Under the pieces are notes generated by a model that was not told the origin of the DNA, searched no databases, and saw only the letters and a program-made list of their open reading frames with translations. Below, one piece after another: positions 1 through 6,351 of a stretch of 11,012 nt of DNA (positions within the stretch are counted from its first letter, which is position 1; each line of letters opens with the position of its first letter). This DNA is from G020351775 sp039588335 (GTDB taxonomy: Bacteria; Gemmatimonadota; Gemmatimonadetes; Gemmatimonadales; GWC2-71-9): positions 1 through 11,012 of the forward strand of contig JBDGZZ010000125.1 in assembly GCA_039588335.1 (NCBI GenBank), written 5' to 3'. Position numbers and translations under genes: made by a program.

Positions 1-764
1 AATGGACCGCCAATCTGCTCGCGTTCCCCGGGGTCCAACGAGCCGAAAGTAGTCCGCTCGATTGAACGAGCCTTGGTCACGACCGCGTAATTCCGGAAGT
101 CCCAGACACTGTCGGCTTCAACCAGCCGGATCCGGGGTCCCATGTTAACAATCACCAGGCCCGCTTCAGCCGGGATTCCCGTGAACCTGCCCTGAACGTC
201 GAACAGAAACTGATCCGGTCTGAAAGTCTGTACTATTCTCACCACCGCCGGGCCCCGCTGAGCGACCCACTCGATAGTCTCGTCCCCACCCTCCACAGCG
301 ACCTCAGTGCGAGATGGCAGGAATCTCCAGTCGGCCAGTGACACTGTGTCCGCACCGAAGACCAACGAATACTGGAAGAACCAGGAGTCTTCAGTGACGA
401 GCTGAGCGGGCCCCGAGTCACCGGGAGCGAAGGACGGGTACGACTTGATGCTCACCGAAAGCAGCCGCGCACCGACAGTCGAGAACACGTAACGATAGAT
501 GCCGGATTCCACTACAACGGAGTCCTGAGATACCGCTTGCGGCACCGTGTCCTCAACCTGTGCCACCGGCTCGGGAGCCGGCATGCTGGGCGTGACTTGC
601 TCGACCCGAGGTTCCCTGGCCACGGTATCAGCTGGACCGACGGCTGAATCGGACACGGCCTCAGCACCAGTCGGAGTCGTGGTCGGCTCGGGTGGGAACA
701 ATATCGAGGGAAGCACTGCGACGATCAGCATCAGGCCAATCGCCAGAAGTAGGCGACGATCCAT
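1..764 (-). CDS. yidC: YidC membrane protein insertase, N-terminal part (3' end outside window)
   Basis: YidC inserts and folds inner-membrane proteins, alone or with SecYEG. The visible 254 codons begin MDRRLLLAIGLMLIVAVLPS, an N-terminal membrane anchor at about residues 4-24. A Pro/Thr/Val/Glu-rich linker follows (about 25-80), then a beta-rich periplasmic domain containing VGARLLSVSIKSYPS and later PGEREQIGGP, as in the YidC_periplas family. The catalytic five-helix C-terminal domain lies beyond the window edge. The ATG at 762-764 has AGGA nine bases upstream. The gene follows yidD by 11 bases, and the order rpmH-rnpA-yidD-yidC is the classic origin-proximal cluster. The long periplasmic domain argues for a diderm host. 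The family call rests on start motif, domain layout and context. Confidence 0.93.
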   Translation of the reverse strand, partial: MDRRLLLAIGLMLIVAVLPSILFPPEPTTTPTGAEAVSDSAVGPADTVAREPRVEQVTPSMPAPEPVAQVEDTVPQAVSQDSVVVESGIYRYVFSTVGARLLSVSIKSYPSFAPGDSGPAQLVTEDSWFFQYSLVFGADTVSLADWRFLPSRTEVAVEGGDETIEWVAQRGPAVVRIVQTFRPDQFLFDVQGRFTGIPAEAGLVIVNMGPRIRLVEADSVWDFRNYAVVTKARSIERTTFGSLDPGEREQIGGP

Positions 765-775
765 CTATCTATGTC

Positions 776-1015
776 CTAAGGAACCGGATCGATGCCACCG
801 GCATGGAACGGATGGCATCTGATTATCCGCCGTAATCCCAGCCAACATCCCCTGAGCATTCCGTACCGGTTCACCGCCTCGAGTGTGTAAGACGAGCAGG
901 TCGGGTAATAACGGCAGGGAGACGGGAATGGCGACGCAAGCAACTGATAGAGCCGAATCAGTGCTGCCACTGCTAGCCGGGGCCATTGGGTGGGTTTGTG
1001 AGTGAGCGTAGCCAT
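776..1015 (-). CDS. yidD: YidD membrane protein insertion efficiency factor
   Basis: YidD is a small membrane-associated protein thought to assist YidC-dependent insertion. The 79-residue product carries the family core: LIRLYQLLASP, then CRYYPTCSSYTLEAV with its paired cysteines, then LRGCWLGLRRIIRCHPFHAG and the ending GGIDPVP. The ATG at 1013-1015 makes the gene overlap the rnpA end by 43 bases. A GTG at 968-970, three bases after the rnpA stop, would give a 64-residue protein starting MAALIRLYQ, which also fits the family N-terminus. Neither start has a convincing ribosome-binding site, so the start is unresolved. It sits between rnpA and yidC, its usual place. Confidence 0.95.
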   Translation of the reverse strand: MATLTHKPTQWPRLAVAALIRLYQLLASPFPSPCRYYPTCSSYTLEAVNRYGMLRGCWLGLRRIIRCHPFHAGGIDPVP

Positions 1016-1335
1016 TCTTCCAGGTCGGTGGCCAGATCCGGGAACTCCGCCCGATAGGCGCCGACGCGGGGCCTGAGCACTAGATCGATCGCTCCTATTT
1101 CTGGGAGGATGCTGCGCCGCGCAATCTCCCAGAGCCTGCGTCGCAGTCGGTTGCGCGCAACAGCGGTACCTCCGTAACGCGGAACCACCAGCCCTAACCG
1201 AGGATGTCCCGATTCGCTGGGACGCCAGAAGATGTCCATCCTCCTGGCTTTGCAGCGGCGGCCACCTTTCACCACCGCCCTTATGTCCGTGGCGCGCGCC
1301 AGGCGCCAGCTGCGAGGGAGTCCCTCCGGAGTCAA
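973..1335 (-). CDS. rnpA: Ribonuclease P protein component
   Basis: RnpA is the basic protein subunit of RNase P; with the rnpB RNA it removes 5' leaders from pre-tRNA. The 120-residue product has normal family length. It shows LPRSWRLARATDIRAVVKGG near the N-terminus, LGLVVPRYGGTAVARNRLRRRL at about 47-68 containing the signature RNR motif (ARNRLRRRL), and a C-terminal helix LATDLEEWL. The start is probably the TTG at 1333-1335, which overlaps the rpmH stop as TTGA; no ATG or GTG lies in frame just upstream. Translation is probably coupled to rpmH. The RNA partner rnpB is encoded about 5 kb away in this same window. Confidence 0.95.
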   Translation of the reverse strand: MTPEGLPRSWRLARATDIRAVVKGGRRCKARRMDIFWRPSESGHPRLGLVVPRYGGTAVARNRLRRRLWEIARRSILPEIGAIDLVLRPRVGAYRAEFPDLATDLEEWLRSLTNPPNGPG

Positions 1336-1493
1336 ACGTGTGCGTGCTTCGAAGGCACGCGCACAGCTAGCTGCTTGCGACCCTTCTTCCTCCGCCGGTT
1401 CAAAACGGCCCGTCCCCAGCGCGTCTTCATACGCGCCCGGAAGCCATGTTTGTTCTTTCGCCGCCGGTTGCGCGGCTTATATGTGGGTTTCAT
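1332..1493 (-). CDS. rpmH: 50S ribosomal protein L34
   Basis: L34 is a very basic protein of the large ribosomal subunit. The 53-residue product begins MKPTYKPRNRRRKNKHGFRA and continues with RMKTRWGRAVLNRRRKKGRK, matching the family pattern of HGFRARM, then GR.VL, then RRRKKGRKxL. It is longer than the usual 44-46 residues because of a C-terminal extension, roughly RVPSKHAHV. The ATG at 1491-1493 has GGGAG four bases upstream. Its TGA stop overlaps the TTG start of rnpA by four bases. It is first in the rpmH-rnpA-yidD-yidC transcript and is transcribed divergently from dnaA. Confidence 0.96.
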   Translation of the reverse strand: MKPTYKPRNRRRKNKHGFRARMKTRWGRAVLNRRRKKGRKQLAVRVPSKHAHV

Positions 1494-1516
1494 CCTGCTC
1501 CCTCAGTTGGCCGTGT

Positions 1517-1546
1517 AAGCTACCCGTGAGCTGCGCTCGGGGTCAA
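1517..1546 (-). promoter_or_regulatory. Candidate promoter of the rpmH-rnpA-yidD-yidC transcript
   Basis: On the minus strand TTGACC (1541-1546, 5/6 match to the -35 consensus) is followed after 18 bases by TAGCTT (1517-1522), a weak -10. The predicted transcript would start near 1510, giving a leader of under 20 bases before the rpmH ATG. The -35 lies two bases from the -35 of the opposing dnaA promoter. Confidence 0.5.
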
Positions 1547-1548
1547 GG

Positions 1549-1577
1549 TTGACTTTTCCACATCGGCGCGGTACAAT
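1549..1577 (+). promoter_or_regulatory. dnaA promoter (sigma70-type)
   Basis: TTGACT at 1549-1554 and TACAAT at 1572-1577 are each 5/6 matches to the -35 and -10 consensus and are separated by exactly 17 bases. The start of transcription would be near 1584, about 34 bases before the dnaA ATG. A DnaA box lies in the -35/-10 spacer, the layout expected for autorepression. Confidence 0.8.
1554..1562 (+). promoter_or_regulatory. DnaA box in the dnaA promoter
   Basis: TTTTCCACA matches the consensus TTATCCACA at eight of nine positions. It overlaps the last base of the -35 box and fills the first half of the spacer of the dnaA promoter. DnaA bound here would block RNA polymerase, a known form of dnaA autoregulation in other bacteria. 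Occupancy here is inferred. Confidence 0.65.
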
Positions 1578-1617
1578 CTCTCGCCCTTTAGCAATACCCA
1601 CCCTTTAGAAGCCGTTA

Positions 1618-2997
1618 ATGGAGCTGTCAGTCAAAGAGACGTGGAAGCGCCTCATGAAAGAGGCACGGCACGTCCTGCCCGACGCCACGGTCAGAACCTG
1701 GCTCGAACCAGCCGAGCCCATCGCGCTCAGCGAGGGGCGGCTCATTGTCGGGACACCTGACCAGTTCGCCGCTGAGTGGAACGATTCGAAACATGCTTCC
1801 GTGCTGTCAAAGATCGCCGGAGACGTGCTCGGTACACCACTAGATATCGTGTTCCAGGTACAAGAAGAGCGAGCGCAGCGACCGCAGATGGATTTCTTCG
1901 TGGCTCCGGCGCCAAGGGATGAAGATGCCGCTGCCAGCGGGGCCACTCGGCCGCTAAACGAACGTTATGCGTTCCGCACGTTTGTTATCGGTAAGTCGAA
2001 GGAGCTCGCTGCGGCCGCTGCGCATGCGGTGGCGGCGGCCCCAGGAAGGACCTACAATCCACTCTTCATTTACGGCGCCACCGGCCTGGGCAAGACCCAC
2101 TTGATGCAGGCCGTGGCTCACGCAGTGCTTGAGCGGACACCGGAAGCCCAAGTCATGTACATGGGCGCAGAGCAGTTCATCAACGATGTTATTGAGAGCA
2201 TCCACGGCCGCAAGATGCCCGAGTTCCGCAAGCGGTACAGGGAGGACGTAGACATCTTCCTGGTCGACGACGTCCATTTCCTCGAGGGCAAGGAAATGAC
2301 GCAGGAAGAGTTTTTCCATACGTTCAACGCGTTGCATGAAGCGGGCAGGCAGATTGTCCTTACATCGGACCGGCCGCCGAAAGAAATCCCGGGACTCGAG
2401 TCTCGGCTGGTCAGCAGGTTCGAATGGGGCATGGTTGCGGACATCGGCCAACCCGATCTGGAGCACCGGATCGCAATCCTACGTAAGAAGGCCGAGCAGG
2501 ACCATCTCGAGCTGACCATTCCCGATGATGTATTGCGCTTCATTGCGGAGCATGTCAGGAGCTCAGTTCGAGAACTAGAAGGATGCATCATCAAACTCCT
2601 GCTGTTCGCTTCGCTGAAGCACCGCGAAGTGTCCATTGAGTTGGCTCGGGATGCCTTGGCGGACAAGATCCAGCAAGGCTCCGGAACCGTCGAGGCGCCG
2701 GCGGGGTTGCCCAGCGTGAACCGGGTGCAGGAAGTCGTCGCCAGACGCTGGGGAGTGACTCCGGAAGGGTTGCGGTCCAAGGCACGCACCAAGAGCCTTA
2801 CCGTGCCCCGGCAGGTTGCTATGTACCTGGCGCGGCATCTCCTCAGCATGCAACTAGTGGAAATTGGCCAGGCCTTTGGTGGGCGAGACCATTCGACAGT
2901 GATTCATAGCCTCGATAAGGTCCAGCGACAGCTCACACAGGACCGCAAGTTCAAGGAGAGGGTGGAGTTCGCGAGACAGGAACTCGTTGCACCATGA
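1618..2997 (+). CDS. dnaA: Chromosomal replication initiator protein DnaA
   Basis: DnaA is the AAA+ ATPase that binds DnaA boxes at oriC, melts the origin and loads the replicative helicase. The 459-residue protein has normal length and all four domains: domain I (about 1-85, starting MELSVKETWKRLM), a short linker (85-112), the AAA+ module (about 113-350) and the DNA-binding domain IV (about 365-459). Walker A is GATGLGKT at 153-160, Walker B FLVDDVHF at 214-221, sensor I TSD at 249-251, the arginine-finger segment ESRLVSRFEWG at 261-271, and sensor II SSVRELEG at 315-322. The signature GGRDHSTVIHSLDKV is at 421-435. The ATG at 1618 has no clear Shine-Dalgarno; the leader holds two CCCTTTAG repeats (1584-1591, 1601-1608). 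It is followed by the likely origin and dnaN. Confidence 0.99.
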   Translation: MELSVKETWKRLMKEARHVLPDATVRTWLEPAEPIALSEGRLIVGTPDQFAAEWNDSKHASVLSKIAGDVLGTPLDIVFQVQEERAQRPQMDFFVAPAPRDEDAAASGATRPLNERYAFRTFVIGKSKELAAAAAHAVAAAPGRTYNPLFIYGATGLGKTHLMQAVAHAVLERTPEAQVMYMGAEQFINDVIESIHGRKMPEFRKRYREDVDIFLVDDVHFLEGKEMTQEEFFHTFNALHEAGRQIVLTSDRPPKEIPGLESRLVSRFEWGMVADIGQPDLEHRIAILRKKAEQDHLELTIPDDVLRFIAEHVRSSVRELEGCIIKLLLFASLKHREVSIELARDALADKIQQGSGTVEAPAGLPSVNRVQEVVARRWGVTPEGLRSKARTKSLTVPRQVAMYLARHLLSMQLVEIGQAFGGRDHSTVIHSLDKVQRQLTQDRKFKERVEFARQELVAP

Positions 2998-2998
2998 G

Positions 2999-3007
2999 TG
3001 TGGATAG
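2999..3007 (-). promoter_or_regulatory. DnaA box just after the dnaA stop codon
   Basis: TGTGGATAG on the plus strand is CTATCCACA on the minus strand, an 8/9 match to TTATCCACA. It starts one base after the dnaA TGA and is the best box in the proposed origin. Confidence 0.6.
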
Positions 3008-3153
3008 AAACCTGTGAAATTGTGGGAGGGTCTTCAGTTGCGGCACGAAATCCACTTACGTTCCACAGTTCTAACATCGAACCCACAGGGCTGAGTTCTG
3101 GAACAGGATGAATTGAAAGGTACTTAGAGAGTATTTCCAGATATCAAGAACCT

Positions 3154-3170
3154 CTACTAAGACTACTAAG
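3154..3170. repeat. CTACTAAG tandem repeat, DnaA-trio-like element
   Basis: CTACTAAG occurs twice (3154-3161 and 3163-3170) separated by one A. Read on the complementary strand 3' to 5', the repeats contain GAT triplets, the pattern of the DnaA-trio that guides DnaA onto single-stranded origin DNA in Bacillus subtilis. The element lies on the AT-rich side of the DnaA-box cluster, in the expected orientation. The gap to the nearest candidate box is larger than in the described arrangement. Confidence 0.4.
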
Positions 3171-3185
3171 TAAATACATTAAGAG

Positions 3186-3198
3186 TTAGTAGTACTAA
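3186..3198. repeat. Perfect inverted repeat upstream of dnaN
   Basis: TTAGTA and TACTAA flank a single G, a perfect 6-1-6 palindrome in the AT-rich tract 23 bases before the dnaN start. It could be a protein-binding site or part of the unwinding element; nothing in the sequence decides. Confidence 0.4.
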
Positions 3199-3220
3199 TT
3201 ACCCACTTGTAGGGAGCACC

Positions 3221-4330
3221 ATGAAGTTCACAATTACTCGGGAACGGCTTCAGGAAGGTCTCGTTGCAGTAGCAGCCAGCGTACCTACGAAGACCACACT
3301 CCCGGTGCTGTCGAATATCTTGGTCGAAGCATCGGCTGATGGTGTGCGGATCTCCGGAACGGACCTCGATATTGCCGTTAGTACCGTGGTCCCGGCGGAG
3401 GTCGACCAAGAGGGCGCAGTCACGTTGCCGGCCAAGAAACTCGTCGAGATCGTGCGTGAGCTGCCGAGCGCGGCCGTACGCCTGACGGCTGCAGGAGAAC
3501 AACGGATACAACTGGAGTGCGGGAGATCGAAGTTCAAGTTGTTAGGGATACCTAGGGAGGAGTTTCCCAGCTTCCCAGCGGTTGATTTCACTGACAGTTG
3601 GAGCGTTACATCGAGCGACCTGCAGAAACTGATCAACCACGTTGCCTTTGCAGCTTCTACAGAGGAGAGCAGGCCGATTCTAAATGGCGTCCTCTGGGAG
3701 TTGCGGCCCGACCGCATGCGGATGGTTGCTACCAACGGTCACAGACTCGCCAGGATGGATGTGCCTATATCAGGTGCAAGTGCATCTGCAGACCTCATTG
3801 TCCCGCCCAAGGCGCTAGATCAGGTACGGCGGCTCTTCGGACCGTCCGATGAAATTGAGATCGCCCGCAGTGACAACCACCTCGGGTTCAAGTCTGGTGC
3901 TACACTCGTCTTCACGAGACTAATTGAGGGTCCGTATCCGAACTATGAGCAGGTGATTCCGAAGGAGAATGACAAGCAAGCGACAATCGATAAGCACGGG
4001 CTGACGTCGGCCCTGCGCCGTGTCGGCGTCGTGGCTAGCGACCAGACGCATCGGGTGAGGCTGGTTTTCGACGCCGAGAAATTGAACTTCTCCGTCAATA
4101 CGCCCGATCTCGGTGAAGCCCAGGACGAGATTACCATCGACTACGGTGGTGAATCACTGGAGATCGGGTTCAATGCCAACTATCTGCTTGACATCCTGAA
4201 GTACATGCCGACCGACGACGTCCTACTGACGTTCAAGGCCCCAGAAAGAGCGGCCACAATCCAGCCGTCTGACTGGGACGATCCAGCAGAGTACCTTTGC
4301 CTCGTTATGCCACTGCGGTTGCTAGACTAG
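3221..4330 (+). CDS. dnaN: DNA polymerase III subunit beta (sliding clamp)
   Basis: The beta clamp forms a ring around DNA and tethers DNA polymerase III and other replication and repair proteins. The 369-residue product is full length and has three repeated clamp folds (about 1-120, 125-245 and 248-369). Family landmarks are MKFTITRERLQEGL at the N-terminus, SGTDLDIAV at 45-53, RPILNGVLWEL at 151-161, VATNGHRLA at 169-177, LIEGPYPNYEQVIP at 234-247 and the C-terminal VMPLRL at 362-367. The ATG has a good ribosome-binding site, GGGAG (3212-3216), four bases upstream. It follows dnaA on the same strand across the probable origin and ends at a strong hairpin. Confidence 0.99.
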   Translation: MKFTITRERLQEGLVAVAASVPTKTTLPVLSNILVEASADGVRISGTDLDIAVSTVVPAEVDQEGAVTLPAKKLVEIVRELPSAAVRLTAAGEQRIQLECGRSKFKLLGIPREEFPSFPAVDFTDSWSVTSSDLQKLINHVAFAASTEESRPILNGVLWELRPDRMRMVATNGHRLARMDVPISGASASADLIVPPKALDQVRRLFGPSDEIEIARSDNHLGFKSGATLVFTRLIEGPYPNYEQVIPKENDKQATIDKHGLTSALRRVGVVASDQTHRVRLVFDAEKLNFSVNTPDLGEAQDEITIDYGGESLEIGFNANYLLDILKYMPTDDVLLTFKAPERAATIQPSDWDDPAEYLCLVMPLRLLD

Positions 4331-4360
4331 GAAGAGCGAGGACTTGGAGCTAGTCCAGAG

Positions 4361-4389
4361 GGCCGATCCGCGTGTACGGATCGGCCTTT
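4361..4389 (+). terminator. Rho-independent-type terminator after dnaN
   Basis: GGCCGATCCG (4361-4370) and CGGATCGGCC (4377-4386) form a perfect 10-bp stem with a six-base loop, followed by TTTA. The T-tract is short, but the stem is strong and lies 30 bases after the dnaN stop. The same T-tract overlaps the stop codon of the convergent minus-strand gene, so the hairpin may separate both transcripts. A weaker stem, GGACT/AGTCC, precedes it. Confidence 0.8.
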
Positions 4390-5203
4390 ACCTATTGATT
4401 GCCAGTGCGGTCACGTTAACGATATCGAGTCCAGAGTCTTGGCCACTCAAGAACGTGCCACCCAACACGGCTCGCCGTGAGCCGCCGACCGCCAGACCCA
4501 AGAACCAACGATCGAGGTCCACATCGCTGCCGAGGTCGACCGCCACGATTGCCGCCAAGGGAATCGGTCGTCGGATTGAGAAACGTGCTCCAGCCCTGTA
4601 TGACAGGTCCACTCCCGACACTTCGATCCGATCTTGGACTATGAATTCACCCGCTACCAGCACCCCACCACCAGCGGCCGACCATCCGAGCCCAGCTACG
4701 CCGGTGACGGGCATTTTGACGGAGCGTATCACAGGTTGGCCTATGTTGCGCACAACCAAACTCCCATTGACGTTAGGTATCAACCGATAGATGAGGCCGG
4801 CATTGAAAGCCTGATCTGACCGATCGCTCCAGTAGAAGGTCATGTCGATTCCAACCGCTCCCCTGGAGAACGGACGTGCCAGGCCTATGCGGAGGGCCTG
4901 GTTAGATGAGTCGCTCTGTAAGCGATCGCGCTGGTATCCCGCCGACAGGCCTCTCGTGTTGAACGCCAGAGTCCACTGGGACAACCGTATGTCGGCCAGT
5001 TCTGGTTTATCGAAAACCGTCTCAGCCATGATCGACGCTTCTCCCAGGAGGCCTAGTCCGGCTGGGTTCAGCCACAGTGCACGAACATCGCTTGCGAGGC
5101 TTGTGAACAGGTATGCCTGGGATCTCGACGGAAGCCCCTGTCCTGCCACCGGTGGGGCGAGCAATACGATTGCATATGCAATGAAACAGAGGGAGCGCAG
5201 CAA
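4388..5203 (-). CDS. Probable outer-membrane beta-barrel protein (PorV/FadL-like)
   Basis: The 271-residue product starts with a hydrophobic signal peptide (LRSLCFIAYAIVLLAPPVAG, cleavage near residue 20-22). The mature region begins with a stretch ending SDVRALWLNPAGLGLLGEA (about 38-56), resembling the N-terminal ALWLNPAGL signature of PorV/UPF0164 and FadL-type outer-membrane proteins. The rest alternates short amphipathic strands with Gly, Asn and aromatic residues, as in a barrel. I chose the TTG at 5201-5203, two bases past the upstream gene's stop. The same frame stays open to 5470, but that extension only shadows the lipoprotein gene and would bury the signal peptide. No ATG or GTG lies near the signal peptide in frame. 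Ligand and exact family are unknown. It is last in a three-gene set with the lipoprotein and small protein. Confidence 0.7.
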   Translation of the reverse strand: MLRSLCFIAYAIVLLAPPVAGQGLPSRSQAYLFTSLASDVRALWLNPAGLGLLGEASIMAETVFDKPELADIRLSQWTLAFNTRGLSAGYQRDRLQSDSSNQALRIGLARPFSRGAVGIDMTFYWSDRSDQAFNAGLIYRLIPNVNGSLVVRNIGQPVIRSVKMPVTGVAGLGWSAAGGGVLVAGEFIVQDRIEVSGVDLSYRAGARFSIRRPIPLAAIVAVDLGSDVDLDRWFLGLAVGGSRRAVLGGTFLSGQDSGLDIVNVTALAINR

Positions 5204-5205
5204 GT

Positions 5206-6057
5206 TTACCAGCTTATCGACAGAGTGTCCGCTCGAATTTGTCGGACGGGTATGGTTATGCCAGCGTCCGTTAGGTGGGCCTCCGCATTGGCGGTGTCCG
5301 CCGATACGAAGCCGAGGAAAACGCCATTTTCGCTCAGATACTGATGAAAGTGTCGACGGCCCTGTCCCTCGAGCGTGAAGTCCTGCCCTGCCTGCACGCC
5401 TGATCCGCTGAACGTGTATTCTGAGATCGCCTCTATGTGAAGGGCTTGCCGGCCGGCGAAGGACATCCACTCGGTGGCCCTGTACTGGTTGGTCGATTGC
5501 ACCGTGTTCTCCACGCCACCGACTGTTGCCTCAGACGTAAGCGTGTCGCTCCACTGCATACCGGGCTCTGCTCCCGTGGGCGGGATCCGAGGGAAGAATT
5601 GCTCGAAGACTCGGTCAGCCAACTCTCCAACGAGGCTTCCGGAGGAAGGCCCGCCATCGAAGTCCTCTAATGCACCGTCGCGGGCCAGACGGGCGGTGAA
5701 CACCGCTCCGCCGGCCGAGTCGACTCTGGCTGTGATCGACCCTCCAGGAAAGCCCGTAGCCTCAGTGATGGAGTCGAGAGTAAAGGTGACATCCAATGCA
5801 GCTTGCGCTTGTACCGCCTCAACCCTGAGGAAGTACTTCAATCCGAACTCGCTCTCAGCCACCTGGTTGTTGAAAGTCTGCTCAACTCGTCCGTGTGTTA
5901 CCCCACTGTATGCCGCCTCGTGAGGTTGGTAGCTGGCCACCACGGTGGGCGCCGGTGGTTCGTTACCGCCCCGTCCCGCGCATCCGCTCAGAAGCGCCAC
6001 AAGCGCCAACCGGAGCAACGGAAACGATGAGGGCCGTTCCGGCCCCACTTGTCTCAT
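5206..6057 (-). CDS. Putative lipoprotein of unknown function
   Basis: The 283-residue product has a lipoprotein signal peptide: basic N-region, hydrophobic core LLRLALVALL and lipobox LLSGC with the lipidated cysteine at 26. A Gly/Pro-rich tether follows (27-42). The mature part is rich in Thr, Ser, Val and alternating strands, for example LKYFLRVEAV (73-82) and SITARVDSAGGAVFTARLAR (107-126), with GMQWSDTLTSEATVGG at 166-181, suggesting a beta-rich envelope protein. The ATG at 6055-6057 overlaps the stop of the upstream gene as ATGA, so translation is probably coupled. The absence of Asp at +2 (CAGRG) is compatible with outer-membrane sorting if E. coli rules apply. I do not recognise the family with confidence. 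Confidence 0.85.
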   Translation of the reverse strand: MRQVGPERPSSFPLLRLALVALLSGCAGRGGNEPPAPTVVASYQPHEAAYSGVTHGRVEQTFNNQVAESEFGLKYFLRVEAVQAQAALDVTFTLDSITEATGFPGGSITARVDSAGGAVFTARLARDGALEDFDGGPSSGSLVGELADRVFEQFFPRIPPTGAEPGMQWSDTLTSEATVGGVENTVQSTNQYRATEWMSFAGRQALHIEAISEYTFSGSGVQAGQDFTLEGQGRRHFHQYLSENGVFLGFVSADTANAEAHLTDAGITIPVRQIRADTLSISW

Positions 6058-6284
6058 GCGTTCTTCTCTTTCTCCAGCAACTCCCTTTTGGTGCGACCGA
6101 ATACTGCCACCATGTCGCCGCTGTCAGATAGAACCTGCAATAGACGCCAACCCTTTCGCTGCATGTCGGAGCGCCAGCCAATCAGCTTCTCCCATTGCTG
6201 AGGAGTAGCATGAAAGACTCTGAGTTCTGCTACGCGTTCCCAATCTATAGGGTAGGGACGCGAAGTTCGTTTGCGTGGACTCAC
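6054..6284 (-). CDS. Small DUF4177-like protein
   Basis: This 76-residue basic protein starts at a GTG (6282-6284), with only a weak GGA upstream and no other in-frame start nearby. It contains WERVAELRVF, WEKLIGWRSDMQRKGWRLLQ and VLSDSGDMVAVFGRTKREL. The pattern of a helix ending in KGWRLLQVL followed by a loop and a hydrophobic strand resembles the small DUF4177 fold, often written as EGWELVSV. No signal peptide or membrane segment is visible, so it is probably cytosolic. It overlaps the lipoprotein gene by four bases (ATGA), which supports real translation. It starts about 68 bases past the 3' end of rnpB, with no clear terminator between, so it may be read from the rnpB promoter. Function is unknown. 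Confidence 0.7.
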   Translation of the reverse strand: MSPRKRTSRPYPIDWERVAELRVFHATPQQWEKLIGWRSDMQRKGWRLLQVLSDSGDMVAVFGRTKRELLEKEKNA

Positions 6285-6351
6285 GGCAGTTCCGGATACT
6301 CGGTCGACAATGACGGGTGAACATACGAAACGCGGGGACCGTGAGCCAGGG

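Larger units (their letters stand above)
2998..3220. other. Probable chromosomal replication origin (oriC) in the dnaA-dnaN gap
   Basis: This gap has no convincing gene. Its left half carries several CCACA/TGTGG motifs: an 8/9 DnaA box (2999-3007, minus orientation) and weaker 6/9 candidates at 3048-3056 (AAATCCACT), 3059-3067 (CGTTCCACA) and 3079-3087 (GAACCCACA). Its right half (about 3115-3200) is clearly more AT-rich than the flanking genes and holds repeated CTA/TAG triplets, a plausible unwinding element. The dnaA-dnaN gap is a common site of oriC. Most boxes are imperfect, so function is inferred. No convincing dnaN promoter was found here. Confidence 0.7.

Noticed and set aside
2118..2849. 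243-codon open frame antisense to dnaA
   Set aside because: It is the complement of a highly conserved gene, is rich in Ser/Arg/Thr, and shows no recognisable motif.
5204..5470. Open frame extending the barrel gene upstream by 89 residues
   Set aside because: It overlaps the lipoprotein gene in another frame, has low-complexity Arg/Gly/Pro-rich content, and would place the signal peptide internally. The TTG at 5201-5203 is preferred.
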